64,000 nucleotides of DNA, taken from assembly GCA_963971285.1 (NCBI GenBank), contig OZ020263.1, positions 310,001 to 374,000 on the forward strand. The letters are read 5' to 3'. The notes beneath the pieces were generated by a model. The model was given only the letters and a program-made list of their open reading frames with translations, was not told the DNA's origin and searched no databases. Below are positions 25,901-38,600 of the stretch, piece after piece (the first letter of the stretch is position 1; each line of letters begins with the position of its first letter). The stretch is from Astropecten irregularis (lineage: Eukaryota > Echinodermata > Asteroidea > Paxillosida > Astropectinidae). Made by a program: the position numbers and the translations under genes.

Positions 25901-28491
25901 TCACTGCTATTATTACTAATCATTTTCTGCACGACATGTTACCTAAGATTATATCAGGGAAATGTAAAGGAACTTCATAAAGTAGTCATCTACAGGTTGT
26001 GAAAAAAGGAAAAACCTCTTCCACTGACCTTTTGACAGGAATTGAACGAATGCCAACAACTTTCTTATTTTCTGTCATGGATTAAGTCTCCCTGACAAAA
26101 ATTCATGACCCTAAAAGGTTAACCTGTCACAATGTTGATGGCCCAGAGACAGGTGCAACAGACGCAGGGATAGGGGGAAAGGGGTGAGAATTGAGAACTG
26201 AAAACGGAATGTATTCCCTAGCACAAGAAATGGCTAGGTTCGTGAATAACAGGGGGGAGGGTTGACTGATATTCAGCCGGGAGTTTGTACCGTCTGACGG
26301 ACTCCAGCCTGAAGTACTCTAGGATTACCAACATTTGCTATCTCAATGAGCAGAACTAGTCTCTAGAGGCCTAATGTATGGCTTGGATGGAGAGAGACTA
26401 CTGGGTATAGGCCTAGCCTGATCCTAAGAATGGCAATCATAGACTAACCCCACCCAAGATAACTAACATCCTAGATATTATCAAACCATCTTTCTCACTT
26501 TTCAAGCTAGTTGATAGTCCGATCATAAGGTATTCATTTTCTTATCAGCTTATCCAATTTACTCGCTTGCATATACAGTAATTCCAACTTCACCACAGCA
26601 CATTTCACCCATTTGATCTAAGAAAGATACCTCAGAGTATATTACTAAACAGACGCGTCCGGCATACTTAAAGGAATTTCCTTCATCTTATAGCCCAAAC
26701 AAATAAAATCACTAACAAATCCACGTGGGATTTAGGAAACTCAACCAATTTTTGTTTGATTATATTTTATGTAAATCACTTGTAATGAGGCATAGATTCA
26801 GTGAAAGTACGTGTACCTGTGCCTGGGTGGAGAAATGTCAGTAAACAAACAAACATTGGAACATGTGAATCAAAAAAACCTCAAATGACCCTTGACCTCA
26901 ACAGGGTAAATTAAACTGGAACAGTACCAGAACATGAGTTGTTACAACAAATGGTGAGCAGGCAGCCAGCACCTGCCCTACATACAGAATGTACATGAAC
27001 CTGTTCATTCTACACCTGTTCTAGATATCTAAGTACCTAGAGGAGGGGATGTTGTGAGCTCTGTAGCTCTACATAGAGAGAGGGAGTGAGGGACAATATA
27101 TAAATCAGAAAAAAAACGTCTAATTGGAAAGAAACTCATGAACAAAGGGAAATGGAACATAACACTGGAAATGATATGATGCTGACAAGTGACATAGTTC
27201 CTCATTTGATACTAGTAATTTGCATTTTGATTTAGCTAGAAGCTTGGTAAACCTAGCTGACTAAAAACCCATGAAATCAATTTTTCTTCATTGACATAAA
27301 TTTAAAATTTGAAATGAAACTGCCCATCAAGGCTTTGCAACCACCGTCCTTCATTGTCAAAAAAGCTTGTCAACTTTGTGGCCTCCATTATCAACAAGCA
27401 ACAAGGCCATATTGCCCCCACCCTACTTATTCCACTCCTCTATCCCGTCCATCCACTTATTCCCACAGCCCTAGTCATTAAACAGTTCCAAAGCCTGCCA
27501 TTATTGATCTACCCTCAAAGTCTAAATGACAGTCTGTAAAATATTCATTTGATAAATTATTGAAATATTCATTACACCCACGAGTTAGCTATCCTGAGGA
27601 TAGCTAGACTACATGTATGTCCAGGACAGTGAGATGACAAAGACCACGGAATGGATCCAGGGGACTACCAAGGCTTCAGGTGCTAAGTCAGCACTGATGA
27701 AGTTCTGCATTTCTAGGTCAAGGGGCTAGGTCAAGGAGCCTTGCTTGTTCCAGGACTGAATTTCAGCCCCCTATCATTATACCTGTCTAACCCAGTTACA
27801 TGTACTCTACAAATATGTGTGGTTCTGAAAAGAAGAACCTGGATGACTTGTCATCAAGGAACTTGTTGTTTAAACCACAATTTTCTTTTTGAAAAAACAG
27901 GGGTCGATTTCACCAAACTCATTGTAACTTCAATTGTAGGGCTTATGATGCATTGCAGCCCTATGTTAAATCCTTCGTTACTCAAGTTATGATAAATCAT
28001 AAGGCTTTGTGAAGCAAATATGCAAATGACTAATTGACTGACACTCTCAGTAAGAAGTCAAAGAAGACGCACATTTAGGGGCCTACTGATTTAGCCCATG
28101 GACCATCGGAAACACGAGTCACTATATTTCCAGATTTTCATCACGGCATTGTTTTGCCTCCAAGAAGTGTAAGACAAGTAGCATGATGACGTCAATGCAC
28201 AAAGCTGCTCACAACTACATTATCATCTAATGGACAATGGTGATGGAGGGGACCAGCCGTCAGCCGACCAATAAGAAAATATGTACTGCATTATGCCGGT
28301 AACATTACCCAATCAGGATGAGCGTTGTAGGTACATGAGGCTTTGCATTGCCTGATCACACAGCTCAATGTCGTCATGAAGAACTAGTGCTGTACTGTGT
28401 ATGAACATCTGTATTATAAACAACCTGCTACAAACATACGCACCTGACTTTCCTACTTGAATATGCATGAGTGTAACAAAAAAAGGGGAGG
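23000..28491. other. No gene seen between the two minisatellites
   Basis: Only scattered short frames. A perfect 9-bp-stem hairpin (TAGCTATCC-TGA-GGATAGCTA) lies near 27587. A CpG-bearing block at 28090-28340 may be regulatory. Confidence 0.4.
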
Positions 28492-28850
28492 CTAGGCTCT
28501 TCAGCTAGCTAGGTTCTTCAGTTAGGTTCTTCAGGCAGGTTCTTCATTGAGGTTCTTCAGCTAGGTTCTTCAGCTAGGTTCTTCAGCTAGGTTCTTCAGC
28601 AAGGTTCTTCAGCTAGGTTCTTCAGCTAGGTTCTTCAGCTGAGCTCTTCAGTGAGGTTCTTCAGCTAGGGTTTTTCAGCTAGGGTTTTTCAGCTAGGGTT
28701 CTTCAGCTAGGTTCTTCAGCTAGGTTCTTCAGCTAGGTTCTTTACCTAGGTTCTTCAGCTAAGCTCTTCAGCTAGGTTCTTCAGCTAGGTTCTTCAGCTA
28801 AGCTCTTCAGCTAGGTTCTTCAGCTAGGTTCCTCAGCTAGGTTCTTCATA
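28492..28850 (+). repeat. 13-bp minisatellite
   Basis: About 27 copies of TTCTTCAGCTAGG, with variants GCTCTTCAGCTAA and GGGTTTTTCAGCTA. Confidence 0.95.
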
Positions 28851-29089
28851 CCTTCTCATACCTGGAGCCTTCCAGCTTCATACACATGTCCTCTCATCTC
28901 CAAGAGCCTCAAGCAAGGGCAAACACCATTTGTCCCACTGCATCAGAAACCAGTCTCTGGGATTGGTCCAGACAGGACAAGGGTGGTCTAATTGGGTAAA
29001 CGGTGGCTGCTAATCCTCAGGGACCAGTCTGGTACATGAGTGTTAAATCCCTGGGATCCGTTCAGCTCAGTTTCTATGTAGCCCAGTCA

Positions 29090-29300
29090 TTGTTTCTTAC
29101 TGAGACGCACAGAATGATATGTCTGGCTGCTTGAATACAGCCGTCACGCACCACGCTGCTTTCTACACATTTGACTCCAATCACAATTTGTTACTGAGCG
29201 ACTAAGATTGAAACGGCCTGACGGTTTAATAAATCAGTGGGATATGCAACGCTGCTTTATCAAAATTAAATTACGAATTGTCAACGGCTTGCACTGACAA
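29090..29300. other. Possible conserved non-coding element
   Basis: Balanced-composition block with CpGs and homeodomain-type words (AAATTACG, TTTAATAAATC), right of the 13-bp minisatellite. Confidence 0.3.
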
Positions 29301-29835
29301 AGAAGAATCAGAAACAAACAATGCAATAGTCAAACCAACCCACGTTCCTCCTTCTGGATAATAATCTGTTATCAAAGTCTTCACGAGCTCCAAACGACCT
29401 TCCAAGACGGTAAGATTCAAGAGAGATAAAGAGTGTGGTTTGATCAAGGATGTGAGAACATGCATGAATGGACCTTTAGCTACAGAAATGTGCAAGTGCA
29501 ACAAAGGATCTTGCTAGACATCAATCCATCCCACCAGCCAAGCTTAAAGGCAACATCTGCTGCTCCATGCATGCTCACAAGGAACATTCAAAATGAACTG
29601 TAAAGTGTAGTGAATGTACAGTCTCTAGGGTAAAAATACATTACTCTGACACTCCAATTTATAAAGCAGCGTCCAAGGAATTTCAATATGTGTCTACTAC
29701 TCCACACTTGCAGATTTGGAATGACAAAGACCATGTACAGAATCCATCAATGGTTGGTTACTGTTAATACAGAGCAATGTTGACCAACTTCCAAAATTCA
29801 GTTTGATATCACACTTTTACTGATACAGTAAGACT

Positions 29836-30009
29836 CAGGGATGAGATTAACCAATGATAAAGATATCTGAAAACAACAGAGGCCATAAAAAATCTGAACT
29901 TTGGAAATCTCCTATGTATAGTTTTGTACACAGCCTGTGAAAAAAAAAATCTGAAATCCAAAACAAAACAATCTGAAATCAGATAAAAATCTGAGAAATC
30001 TCATCCGTG
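29836..30009 (+). mobile_element. hAT-like MITE, copy C (174 bp)
   Basis: CAGGGATGAGATT at the left end pairs with AATCTCATCCGTG at the right. AAGACT flanks both sides as a degenerate target duplication. Internal AATCTGAAA words are shared with the copies at 19.7 and 51.2 kb. Confidence 0.65.
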
Positions 30010-30329
30010 AAGACTCTTGAATACTCCGAAACCTCACCACTTCAGGATAGCAAGCAAGAATATGCTTACACCAAATACACATACGGAGACATACGGAGTT
30101 TACCTGTGTAATTGCATTGTACAATGTACATCACACACAGCCTACTTTTTATATCTGAACAAAAAATGAAAATCAAATCAAAATTCACCTTGCCCTTGCT
30201 AACCTACGCTGCACTTACTTCACATACTTCAATCAGTCAAAAGGTCCAGCTAATTTATGTATATAATTTATTTAGCATAATTTACCAACATGAAAGGTTA
30301 AAAGCAAATTGTGCACTTGAGTAATCCTT

Positions 30330-30398
30330 CTCTAGAGCTAGATTCAAACCCAGAACACTGCTTGTGCAGATGTCCTACTAGACTGACCACTAAAAAGC
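30330..30398 (-). repeat. Degenerate tRNA-like sequence
   Basis: Minus strand reads TGGTCAGTCTAGTAGGAC then CTGGGTTTGAATC, resembling A and B boxes about 30 bp apart. Too degenerate to be a gene. Confidence 0.35.
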
Positions 30399-31481
30399 TT
30401 GCTGCCGGACACTTGACCAATTTAAATCCTACATTTCTCAGTTTCAATTGTAAAATTCTTTCATTTATTCCCAAATCCTGAAGAACTCTGGCAAGGAAGA
30501 CCAAACCCACATTATGAAGGAACATTATCGTAATGACCAAACCAGACCTTAGAACCAAGACCACAGAGACCTCTTGAAGCTTTATGCAGCTGGTCAACTC
30601 AAGCCATCTCAAGACTGGTGAAGTAGCGTCCAGTAGTGGTCTTGACCTCAATAGTCAAGTCACTGACCAAACACTGATTATCACGTACTGTATGCTGTGT
30701 ATGAAATTGCACCAGCATACTATGGCAGTGAACAGTTTGCATACAATGCTGGTCAAATATTTTATAACCGACTGGAAAAAGGGGACGTCTGTCTCCATGC
30801 TGGTATTATCGTACATTGTACATACTGAAGTCAGTATCAGTCATCTGTAATTTTATGATTTATAGAAAATATAGTTCAGTCTGGCCTAAAATGATTCCCA
30901 ATAATTGGCATGGATTCCCATATAACACAAGTTTATTTCATTTCCAAATAAGAAAGTGAACAAAAATCAGTTATGAGACTTGGGAAAAAAAATATTATCA
31001 TAAGCAATTGTCATGTAACATTTTTTTAAGTCACTGCAATTTTAAGGCGAAATTCAAGCAATAAAAACAGGCTGAGTATGCTTAGCGTGGTGTGGACAGT
31101 CAGTTACAAATTTTCAGTCAATAAATGCAGACCTGTAGTACGTACAGTAGTACACATAACATTCAATATGATCCGCGGACAACACAATGACTCACACCAG
31201 GCTCTTTATGGTCCGGTATATGTGGGTTTTTCTGAGCGTGGATTCCCCACGGAGCATATGCTTATGAGACACAGTTATTGAGGACAATGTACGAGATACA
31301 TACATGTATCCCAGCATTCATTGCTGTATGTACGGCTGAATGTTCCGATTCAAGGCAAGTGACAAAGGCATCTAGCGTCTGCACTGGAAGAAGAAGTCTT
31401 CATTTCTGGTTCTTTGTCCCCAGGACGAAGTAGAGTACGGCTCCATTTCTGGTTTATTGAGTGAATTTAATCAGTAACAAG

Positions 31482-31535
31482 GGCCCCCTACCCTCTGCCT
31501 ACCCCCCTCCCCCCTTACCCCCTCCCCCCTCCCCA
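31482..31535 (+). repeat. C/T-rich mirror-like tract
   Basis: Runs of CCCCCC separated by T or TTA. Nearly all pyrimidine for about 50 bp, so able to form triplex or i-motif structures. Confidence 0.8.
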
Positions 31536-32429
31536 AAAAGGATCGATCCTGATAATTTACACAAACTAAAGTCTCTACACTGAGCTGTTTGGGCAGTGAT
31601 GCGCAAGTTTCCTGTGCTACTCAGAAATTGTTCATTTGGAAATAAACCGACCTTTATCCATTTGTTTTCCATGAATCACTTCCATCACACAAAAACCTAC
31701 ATAGATGTAGATGTACTTTGTTTGGCCAGACATATTATAAATGCTTGATGAAACCAAGTATACACTGTAGGCCCTACACGATGCCTGTCCAACTAAACAT
31801 GAAATTGCTGTTTGACAACATTTCATAAACCGGTTACTCGACCCCAGGTAACCTGTTCTGATTGGTTCGATGGTGATCACATGACATACTGTACAAACGG
31901 ACAGTATGCCTAACGTCTGAATGTATTCTAATCAACTTTACGTATGATGCGTGAATAAAAGACATGCATCTATGACACCTCGATGTGTGCACAACACAAT
32001 GACAGCGCTCGAGCAGAAGTACAATGTATACCGTCACTACCGTGCATGGATCTTTATTTTCACTTCCTTCATTTATTTCTTCTTTACACTCGGTGTTTGT
32101 GGACGGTGTGAAAATGTAAATGTACAAGTGAAGAAACAATAGAAAATAACATTCATTTGTGTGTCTGCGAAGTAACAAGAAAGCATGCCGTATAAACACA
32201 TGATGTCCACATAAGTACAGCAGACAGAAACTTGAAATAGAAACTAATAAGTAATATTCACATTACTTTATGAGCATCCAAATATGAGCAAATCAATGCA
32301 TCTTACTAATGACTGAAACCATGGAGGAAGGAATGTGCTGAAAAAAAAAATGTGCACACAAAATTTCTGAACATAATTACAATGTTCACGATGTGAATGT
32401 GGATGTAGTTGGGATACATTCCTGTCTCG

Positions 32430-32444
32430 TCACAAGAGGGCGCT
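32430..32444 (+). promoter_or_regulatory. CTCF-like motif
   Basis: TCACAAGAGGGCGCT fits most positions of the CCASYAGRKGGCRSY consensus. Similar words lie at 24510-24524, 45899-45913 and 60522-60536. Confidence 0.3.
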
Positions 32445-35400
32445 TCTGAACTTGCATGGGCACAAGGTCCTCTTGATTATCATGAGCCAAGTTTCATTAC
32501 TGAACACATGGGAATGAGTATTCCCCCACCCCTAGGGCAACCAATCCAACTCACCTCCTGATTGGCCAATAAGGAAGCTGAATATCTATCAGCACGTCTT
32601 CTATAATCTGTCAATATTCTTAAATCAACCTGGAAAGAAATTGCCGGGCGATGGTTTGAGTCATGACTTCCTCTTTTATGGATGTGTCTCATCTCAAGCA
32701 GGTCTAGTGCCAAGAGGAACGACGGTTCTGTCCAGGTCTCCGTCTTCAAGTAGATACTTTTCAAAGCCTTGATCAAATAATAAGGAAAGCTGAGATTGTT
32801 TACTTCCAACCCATACTGGCAAGGTTTTTTTTATCGGGAGGCATGTATTCAAGATGAGACTATGACATTCTGTTCCCTGAAGAATCAAGCAAATCGGGTC
32901 GCTCTTAACAAACAATAAAAACTTGTTGGATTTTGTTTCAGGATGCAAACGTACCGTAGATGTCAAGTTGTTATTATCAGCTTAAGTTGTTGCCATTTAC
33001 TCTATCTACTGCTCAGAGTCAAGCAATGGGTAAAATCAAGAAAGGACCAACGCTCCCTGAATAAATGTTGACGACTGACGCACATGATATGTACATGTAC
33101 ATGCCATATTGGCATATTCCAGATAGAATCCTCATTTAAATTCTTGAATTGAACAGATCCCTTTATATCAAACTAATATCAGAAATGACAAATACACAAA
33201 AAATGTGATTGTGTTGTAAATTATAATTAATGCAAAATATATTCACTTTGTCAATTTGAAGATAAAATCCATCAAAATGGCATTTCCACAGTTTTGGGAC
33301 ATTAATTTTGTAACGTACACTGTAAGTTAAACTGATACTTCTTTTTTTGCATATTTGCATCGATTTCAAGGAACCATTCATAAATGATATAGGGCCTACT
33401 TGCTGATTCCAACAAAACGTTTTTAAAGATTCTTTCAAGAATGAATGATCAAGGAATTGGTCAAAGACACTAAACAGGTAACTTACGTGACCGTAGAATT
33501 GCCCATAAAATACCTCTTTCTCAAAACACACCTGTTTGATTGATTGTATTATCTATTGTCATTTGTTTTGTTTTTTCCAAAATATTTTTATTCATTTTAT
33601 GTCTTTCTTTGTAAAGTGCAATAACTAGTCTTGGAATTGCACTGTAAATTGTATTATTATCATTAATTAATATCTGTAATCATTTCAATTTCTAGACACA
33701 CGTAGTAACCTACATACGGTACACTGTTTCCAACAAGGAAAGCATGTACACCTACAATGAATTCAAGATATTGACAGACAAATCTTGAATTGATATTTCC
33801 GAAGTGATTTTCATCAGAATGACCTTTGCCCTCTCTACATCCCTCTGTTTCCCAAGTGTAGGTCAATTCTTAGAAACTGTCTAAACGACTTGTCATCCTA
33901 GATTTGATCCCAGCTAGAGGTAATAGTGCTCAGTATGTTAAATCTAACAGACACAGCAGGTTGTAGAAGTACACAGCCTATACCCGCCGATATCCTTCAT
34001 ATTCATACTGGGATATGTGATGTGGATTCTGTAGAGCAAAATAAATCTCGGCAAAATACTTCAGGCTATGAAACACTTGTGATATTGCTAAAAATTGCTA
34101 AATTGGAAAGATAGAAGCCTGTCACACTGGCTCTAAACTGACTAAACTTTCCTAGAAATTTTATTGTGTGAGCCACTGAATTAACTTCCACTATGCGGGA
34201 AGAAGCTTGCGCGGCTATTAATTTTATCATGGCAGGTTATTTAAAATTGATGAGATGTCACACACTGCTTTAACCCTTCAAATCTAAGATGCATGGATTC
34301 TATTTGAGGGTCACATCAGGACAATGACTGGAACAAGCAAACATCTTACTTCGCATTAAAGGTTTGTGCTTAAGTGGTTTGTCATCCAAGTTCAGCTTCA
34401 ATTTTAACACATTGTAGCGTCAAGAGAATAATTGTTTAAAGACGGTGCGAATATAGATACTTCTTTCACTGAAATCCTTCAATATAATGTAGGCCTACTG
34501 TATCTGATAAACATTTTCCAACTTATCATTTTTCATGAAATTTCTTCAGATGCATATCTCCCTGAAAGTCAACTTATAAAGTCTTCTGAAATGTGTTTTA
34601 GCCTATAAGAAATGAAACAAGGTTGTAATTTATCATCTAACATTACTTATCTGGGAACTTCAGAGCATACCGGTAGGCCTACAAGTTATGGCCAATAAAA
34701 TCTGGATTCTGCAACAAAATCCGAAATTAGTTGCAGACAAGGCAATAATTCATTCATGTGACTGACATGATGCAAATGTCATAAAATGTCCAACACCTTG
34801 AAACCTGCATTGCAAGGAGCAATGCTAACTCATTTTAACCATTGACGCTATGTCAAGAGAATTTCACCCTTGAAGTAATATATTGCATCAACTATTTATT
34901 TCCAACCTCCAAATCCAGCAAAGGATTGATGTGGGTTAAGGATCATTGATGAAACCAAACCTGAAACTTCAAATTCCACTTCAAAGGGGAAAAAATGTCC
35001 CTGTCTCTCCTTGGCCTACCCCCACGGGAATAAACAAAACACCTAAGATTCTAAAAATGCAAACAATTCATCTGTGAAGAGAGAAATGGCCGTCATACCA
35101 GGAGGTCTGTTGTCATGAAAGCTGATCCCTCTTGGCAATGAGCCTGGGAATCTCTCTAGACTTTTAATGTGCATGTAGTTTACTTACTTGATTGTAAACT
35201 GGACTGGGATCATAGGTCCTATCAAGAGACTAGAGAGAGAATTGTCTGGAAACTTGGGCTGAACCCAAATCTAAAGCAACAAGGAATTTGTAGACTTTAC
35301 AGATATCACTAGATAAATGCAATATGGAGACAATTAACCGCCCCATTGGTATTCAAGATGACAGCGTGAAATATTCATTAAACCTACAGTGTCAAGTAAA

Positions 35401-37424
35401 ATATTCATCATCTTCAATGTAAAATAAGATATCTCAATGTGGGTCTTCGGCCCCAGTCAATTATCATTTTGTTTTAAGCAGACATGATCAGTTCTAACAG
35501 GATTATCTGTCTAAAGCCAGATTCATATTTCATTCAAATCATTTTAGGCAATGCAGTGGAATAATGTTCTCAATAATTTCAATTTTGCAACTAATTATTG
35601 GCACACAAATAGGAAAACATCTCCAAAATTTGTTTTGCATACAATTATAAATTTGTGAGAAGTGTGAACACACGTTTACATAAATAGAAATCCTCACAGC
35701 CACACAATAAGTTTGGAATTTAAACGACTGAGGCTACTACTACCATCGATTAATATACTTGCTGACCATTTTAACTGTTGGATTTACTAATGGGAATGCC
35801 ATTACTGGACAACAATATGCTCTGTCCTTTAATAATGTAGTTCTAATCCAGACAGTGTGAAAAGAAAAGGCAAACAATATGGCCTGAAATTAACTGCAGA
35901 GCTATTGTACACGTATGTCCATACAGGATTGCTTGAATTATATATGCATTCTAAATTAGGTCAACCATGGTATACACTAGTCAATGAGGTCTGTATTATT
36001 GTTAATGTTCAGGATTTCCAGGGTCACAGGTGTACTGGTACATTATGGCTATGGCTAAGCTGTCACTTTCCATTGACTTGTATGTATTTGGCAAGCCAAA
36101 GCCCAGATAATCAATTAACTTTAACTATAAGTCCTTCAGCATTCCTTTGTTTCTTTAACTTGAAGTAGTGCAACATGAATGGCAATTGGTCACATTTTGA
36201 AGGATGCATTACTGTAATTTAGCATCATTGGCATGAACATGTATCTTAGTATAATGAAGATAACATGTCTAATGTTGTATAGTTAACAGATGTGTTCTTT
36301 GTACGCACCATACCACAGAGGACACCATACCTTCTTGATTGATTGACTCTCATTGCAATACATACATTGAGAGTTTGGCTACAGATTTACACAGTATGTG
36401 AACTTCAACTTAAGAAGAAGTCTCAACAGGTTACATTTGTTTGTCTGGTCATCCATAACACACATACATGTGAGCTAGATGCTTGGTTTTAGCTACATGA
36501 TGTTGAGGAACAATGTCTTAAGATGGATACACAAGTTGCCATATGGATGTAGTTATTTATTATCAAGTAGTTGTGAAACCTATGTGACTGTCTGTGAATT
36601 AAAAGTTTCTGTCTGAAAATAGAACGGCCTGACTAATATTTTATGTTGTATGGATCGAGTGTTCCTTTGTATGGCGTCAACATGGCAGGCCATGACATGT
36701 ACTCTAGGTGACTTGATTCCCATATACCTCCATCATATATCCATACTACTGACTATACCCATAACTAGGTTATATCTATTTGATTTGCATCATTCTGCAC
36801 AGTATAATGCACCATAGAAAACCAATGGGGGGAAAATGGTAAAATGATGCCAGGTTCTTTTCCCTTTGGCACACTCTCATATTCAGCAAAGACCATGAAC
36901 TAAAGTGAACAGTGCCTTAGTGCAATGGTCTGGGAAATTAACACAATGACTTGTATTGACTCTTCAGCTTGGGCTTTTGGACGTTTGGCAAGCTTTTCAT
37001 TTTCTCGTTTTTATGTACTTAGGTGCCGAGGCAACAGCTTTCACTGGCAAAATCATTTTTTTTCTTCTTTTGATAAGGTGTACTGTAGGTCGCAAGGTGG
37101 ATGCACTAGCCTGGAATTTGACCTTAAGGGAACTTTGGTCTCTCCTTTGTCATATACAATGAATAGCTTTTCGAAGAGCTTTTGTTTCTCTTGACCCATA
37201 TTAGCCATGCAGACAGTTTAGCTTATTCATTGTACAGAACTTGATATTCTGGGTTATATTGGTTGTCATTTTGGTTGATAGTTATTTTGGTTAGTCTTGA
37301 TATCTCACTGATATTTTGTTTGATATTCCAATTTCCATCAATTGATATTTTACTTGATATTTCACTTAGTGTATTACTGATATATTTTACTTGATATTTC
37401 ATATTATTAACTACTGTACATGTA

Positions 37425-37558
37425 TAACTCGAAAGATTTGAGGCTTTGCATGGTGACAATTGGTATGTGGATCGGTTTGCAGAAACACCATGTTCGCACT
37501 TCTCGTAAGGTCTCAACATTTCAACTAGCCTGCTCTAGTCATCATCAGGAGACCTACA
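37425..37558 (-). mobile_element. Retroelement fragment ending in a hammerhead-ribozyme motif
   Basis: Shares GATTTGAGGCTTTGCATGG and GACAATTGGTATGTGGAT, plus the terminal ribozyme block, with 55255-55410. Such motifs are known from Penelope-like retroelements. No reverse transcriptase remains here. Confidence 0.6.
37508..37555 (-). ncRNA. Type I hammerhead ribozyme motif with very short stem III
   Basis: Minus-strand order: stem I AGGUCUC, core CUGAUGA, one extra U, stem II GACUAG-AGCAGG-CUAGUU, GAAA, UGUU, stem I GAGACCU. Stem I pairs over 7 bp and stem II over 6 with one G-U pair. Stem III is only A-U and U-G, as in hammerheads that work as dimers. The extra U between A9 and stem II departs from the canonical core. 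Confidence 0.6.
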
Positions 37559-38529
37559 TGTAGTTGTTCTTAATAACATCTAGGTTAAGTACCATTTCCC
37601 AATCAGCCTTTCAGTCTCAAACAATGCCTTTGTACTAGTTATTAATGACAAGGCCATTAATAGATGTTCTTTTGTGATGACAAAACATCAGTTTCAGACA
37701 ATTTAAGCTGGGTATCTATGAGGACATCCTTACTTTGGTAACCCTTCACGTCACACAGCCATTAACTGTTTCTGGGTTTTTACAAATTGCCTTATCTCCA
37801 TGGCAACCATCTACACCTCCAATATTTTTTCTTTTTTTTTAATTTCACTGCTGGTTCTTCGCATTCAAATTCATCATTGTATAATGCGTTCCTTACACCC
37901 ATACCACAGTGTGCCAATATTGATTCAGAGCAAAACACCACACAACTGGTTGCACGGCAACCAGACTGGATCAAATGCTTGAAAATGGAACCCACAATAC
38001 ATAAATATTATAACTGTAAATTTAATGCAAAATCCAACGAATATCAAGAATTACATGCATTTTCACACATGTTCTTCTTCAGATATATGTGTAATTTTGA
38101 TTGATTTGTCCAATGTACATGTACAGTGTGTGTGCATTACTTCCACACATGACTTCACACAGAAACCATCCATTGTCACATTATAATGTAGGCCATAGTT
38201 TGGCCAAGCGAGGGCGCTCTGTCAACCCCATTTTTAAAGCTATACACTCCATGCCCCAAATTCACAGAAATGTTGTTCATAATATGCTGTTGTAATTGAT
38301 AATGAATAAACTCGTCTGACTTCTAACTCAATGATGGTGTTCAATACAGCTCTCCTACTAGACCAATTAAAATCTTACTGAGTTGACTGTCATTTTGCTT
38401 TGTTGTAAATTTACCTCATTAGAAGAATACATACATGTAAAAGTACATGTAGGTTTTGTTGGGATTTCTGTCTGACTTGTATCCCAAAAATGGCATCTTG
38501 TACCGAGCCTGCATTTTGAAAAGACCTTT

Positions 38530-38600
38530 AGAGTTTTTAGGAGAGCCTGACGTTACAATCCAACGCTAGCAGGATCTTTCTCAATTGGTATCTCCAAATT
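38530..38600 (-). repeat. Decayed relative of the hammerhead-like 5' end
   Basis: GGAGAGCCTGACGTTAC, CTAGCAGGATC and TTTCTCAA follow the order seen at 56.86-56.90 kb. Substitutions destroy both core boxes. Confidence 0.4.

Larger units (their letters stand above)
30400..37424. other. No gene seen
   Basis: Short frames without splice context. A small CpG-bearing block at 34190-34260 (TTGCGCGGCTATTAATTTT) resembles the other islands. Confidence 0.4.
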
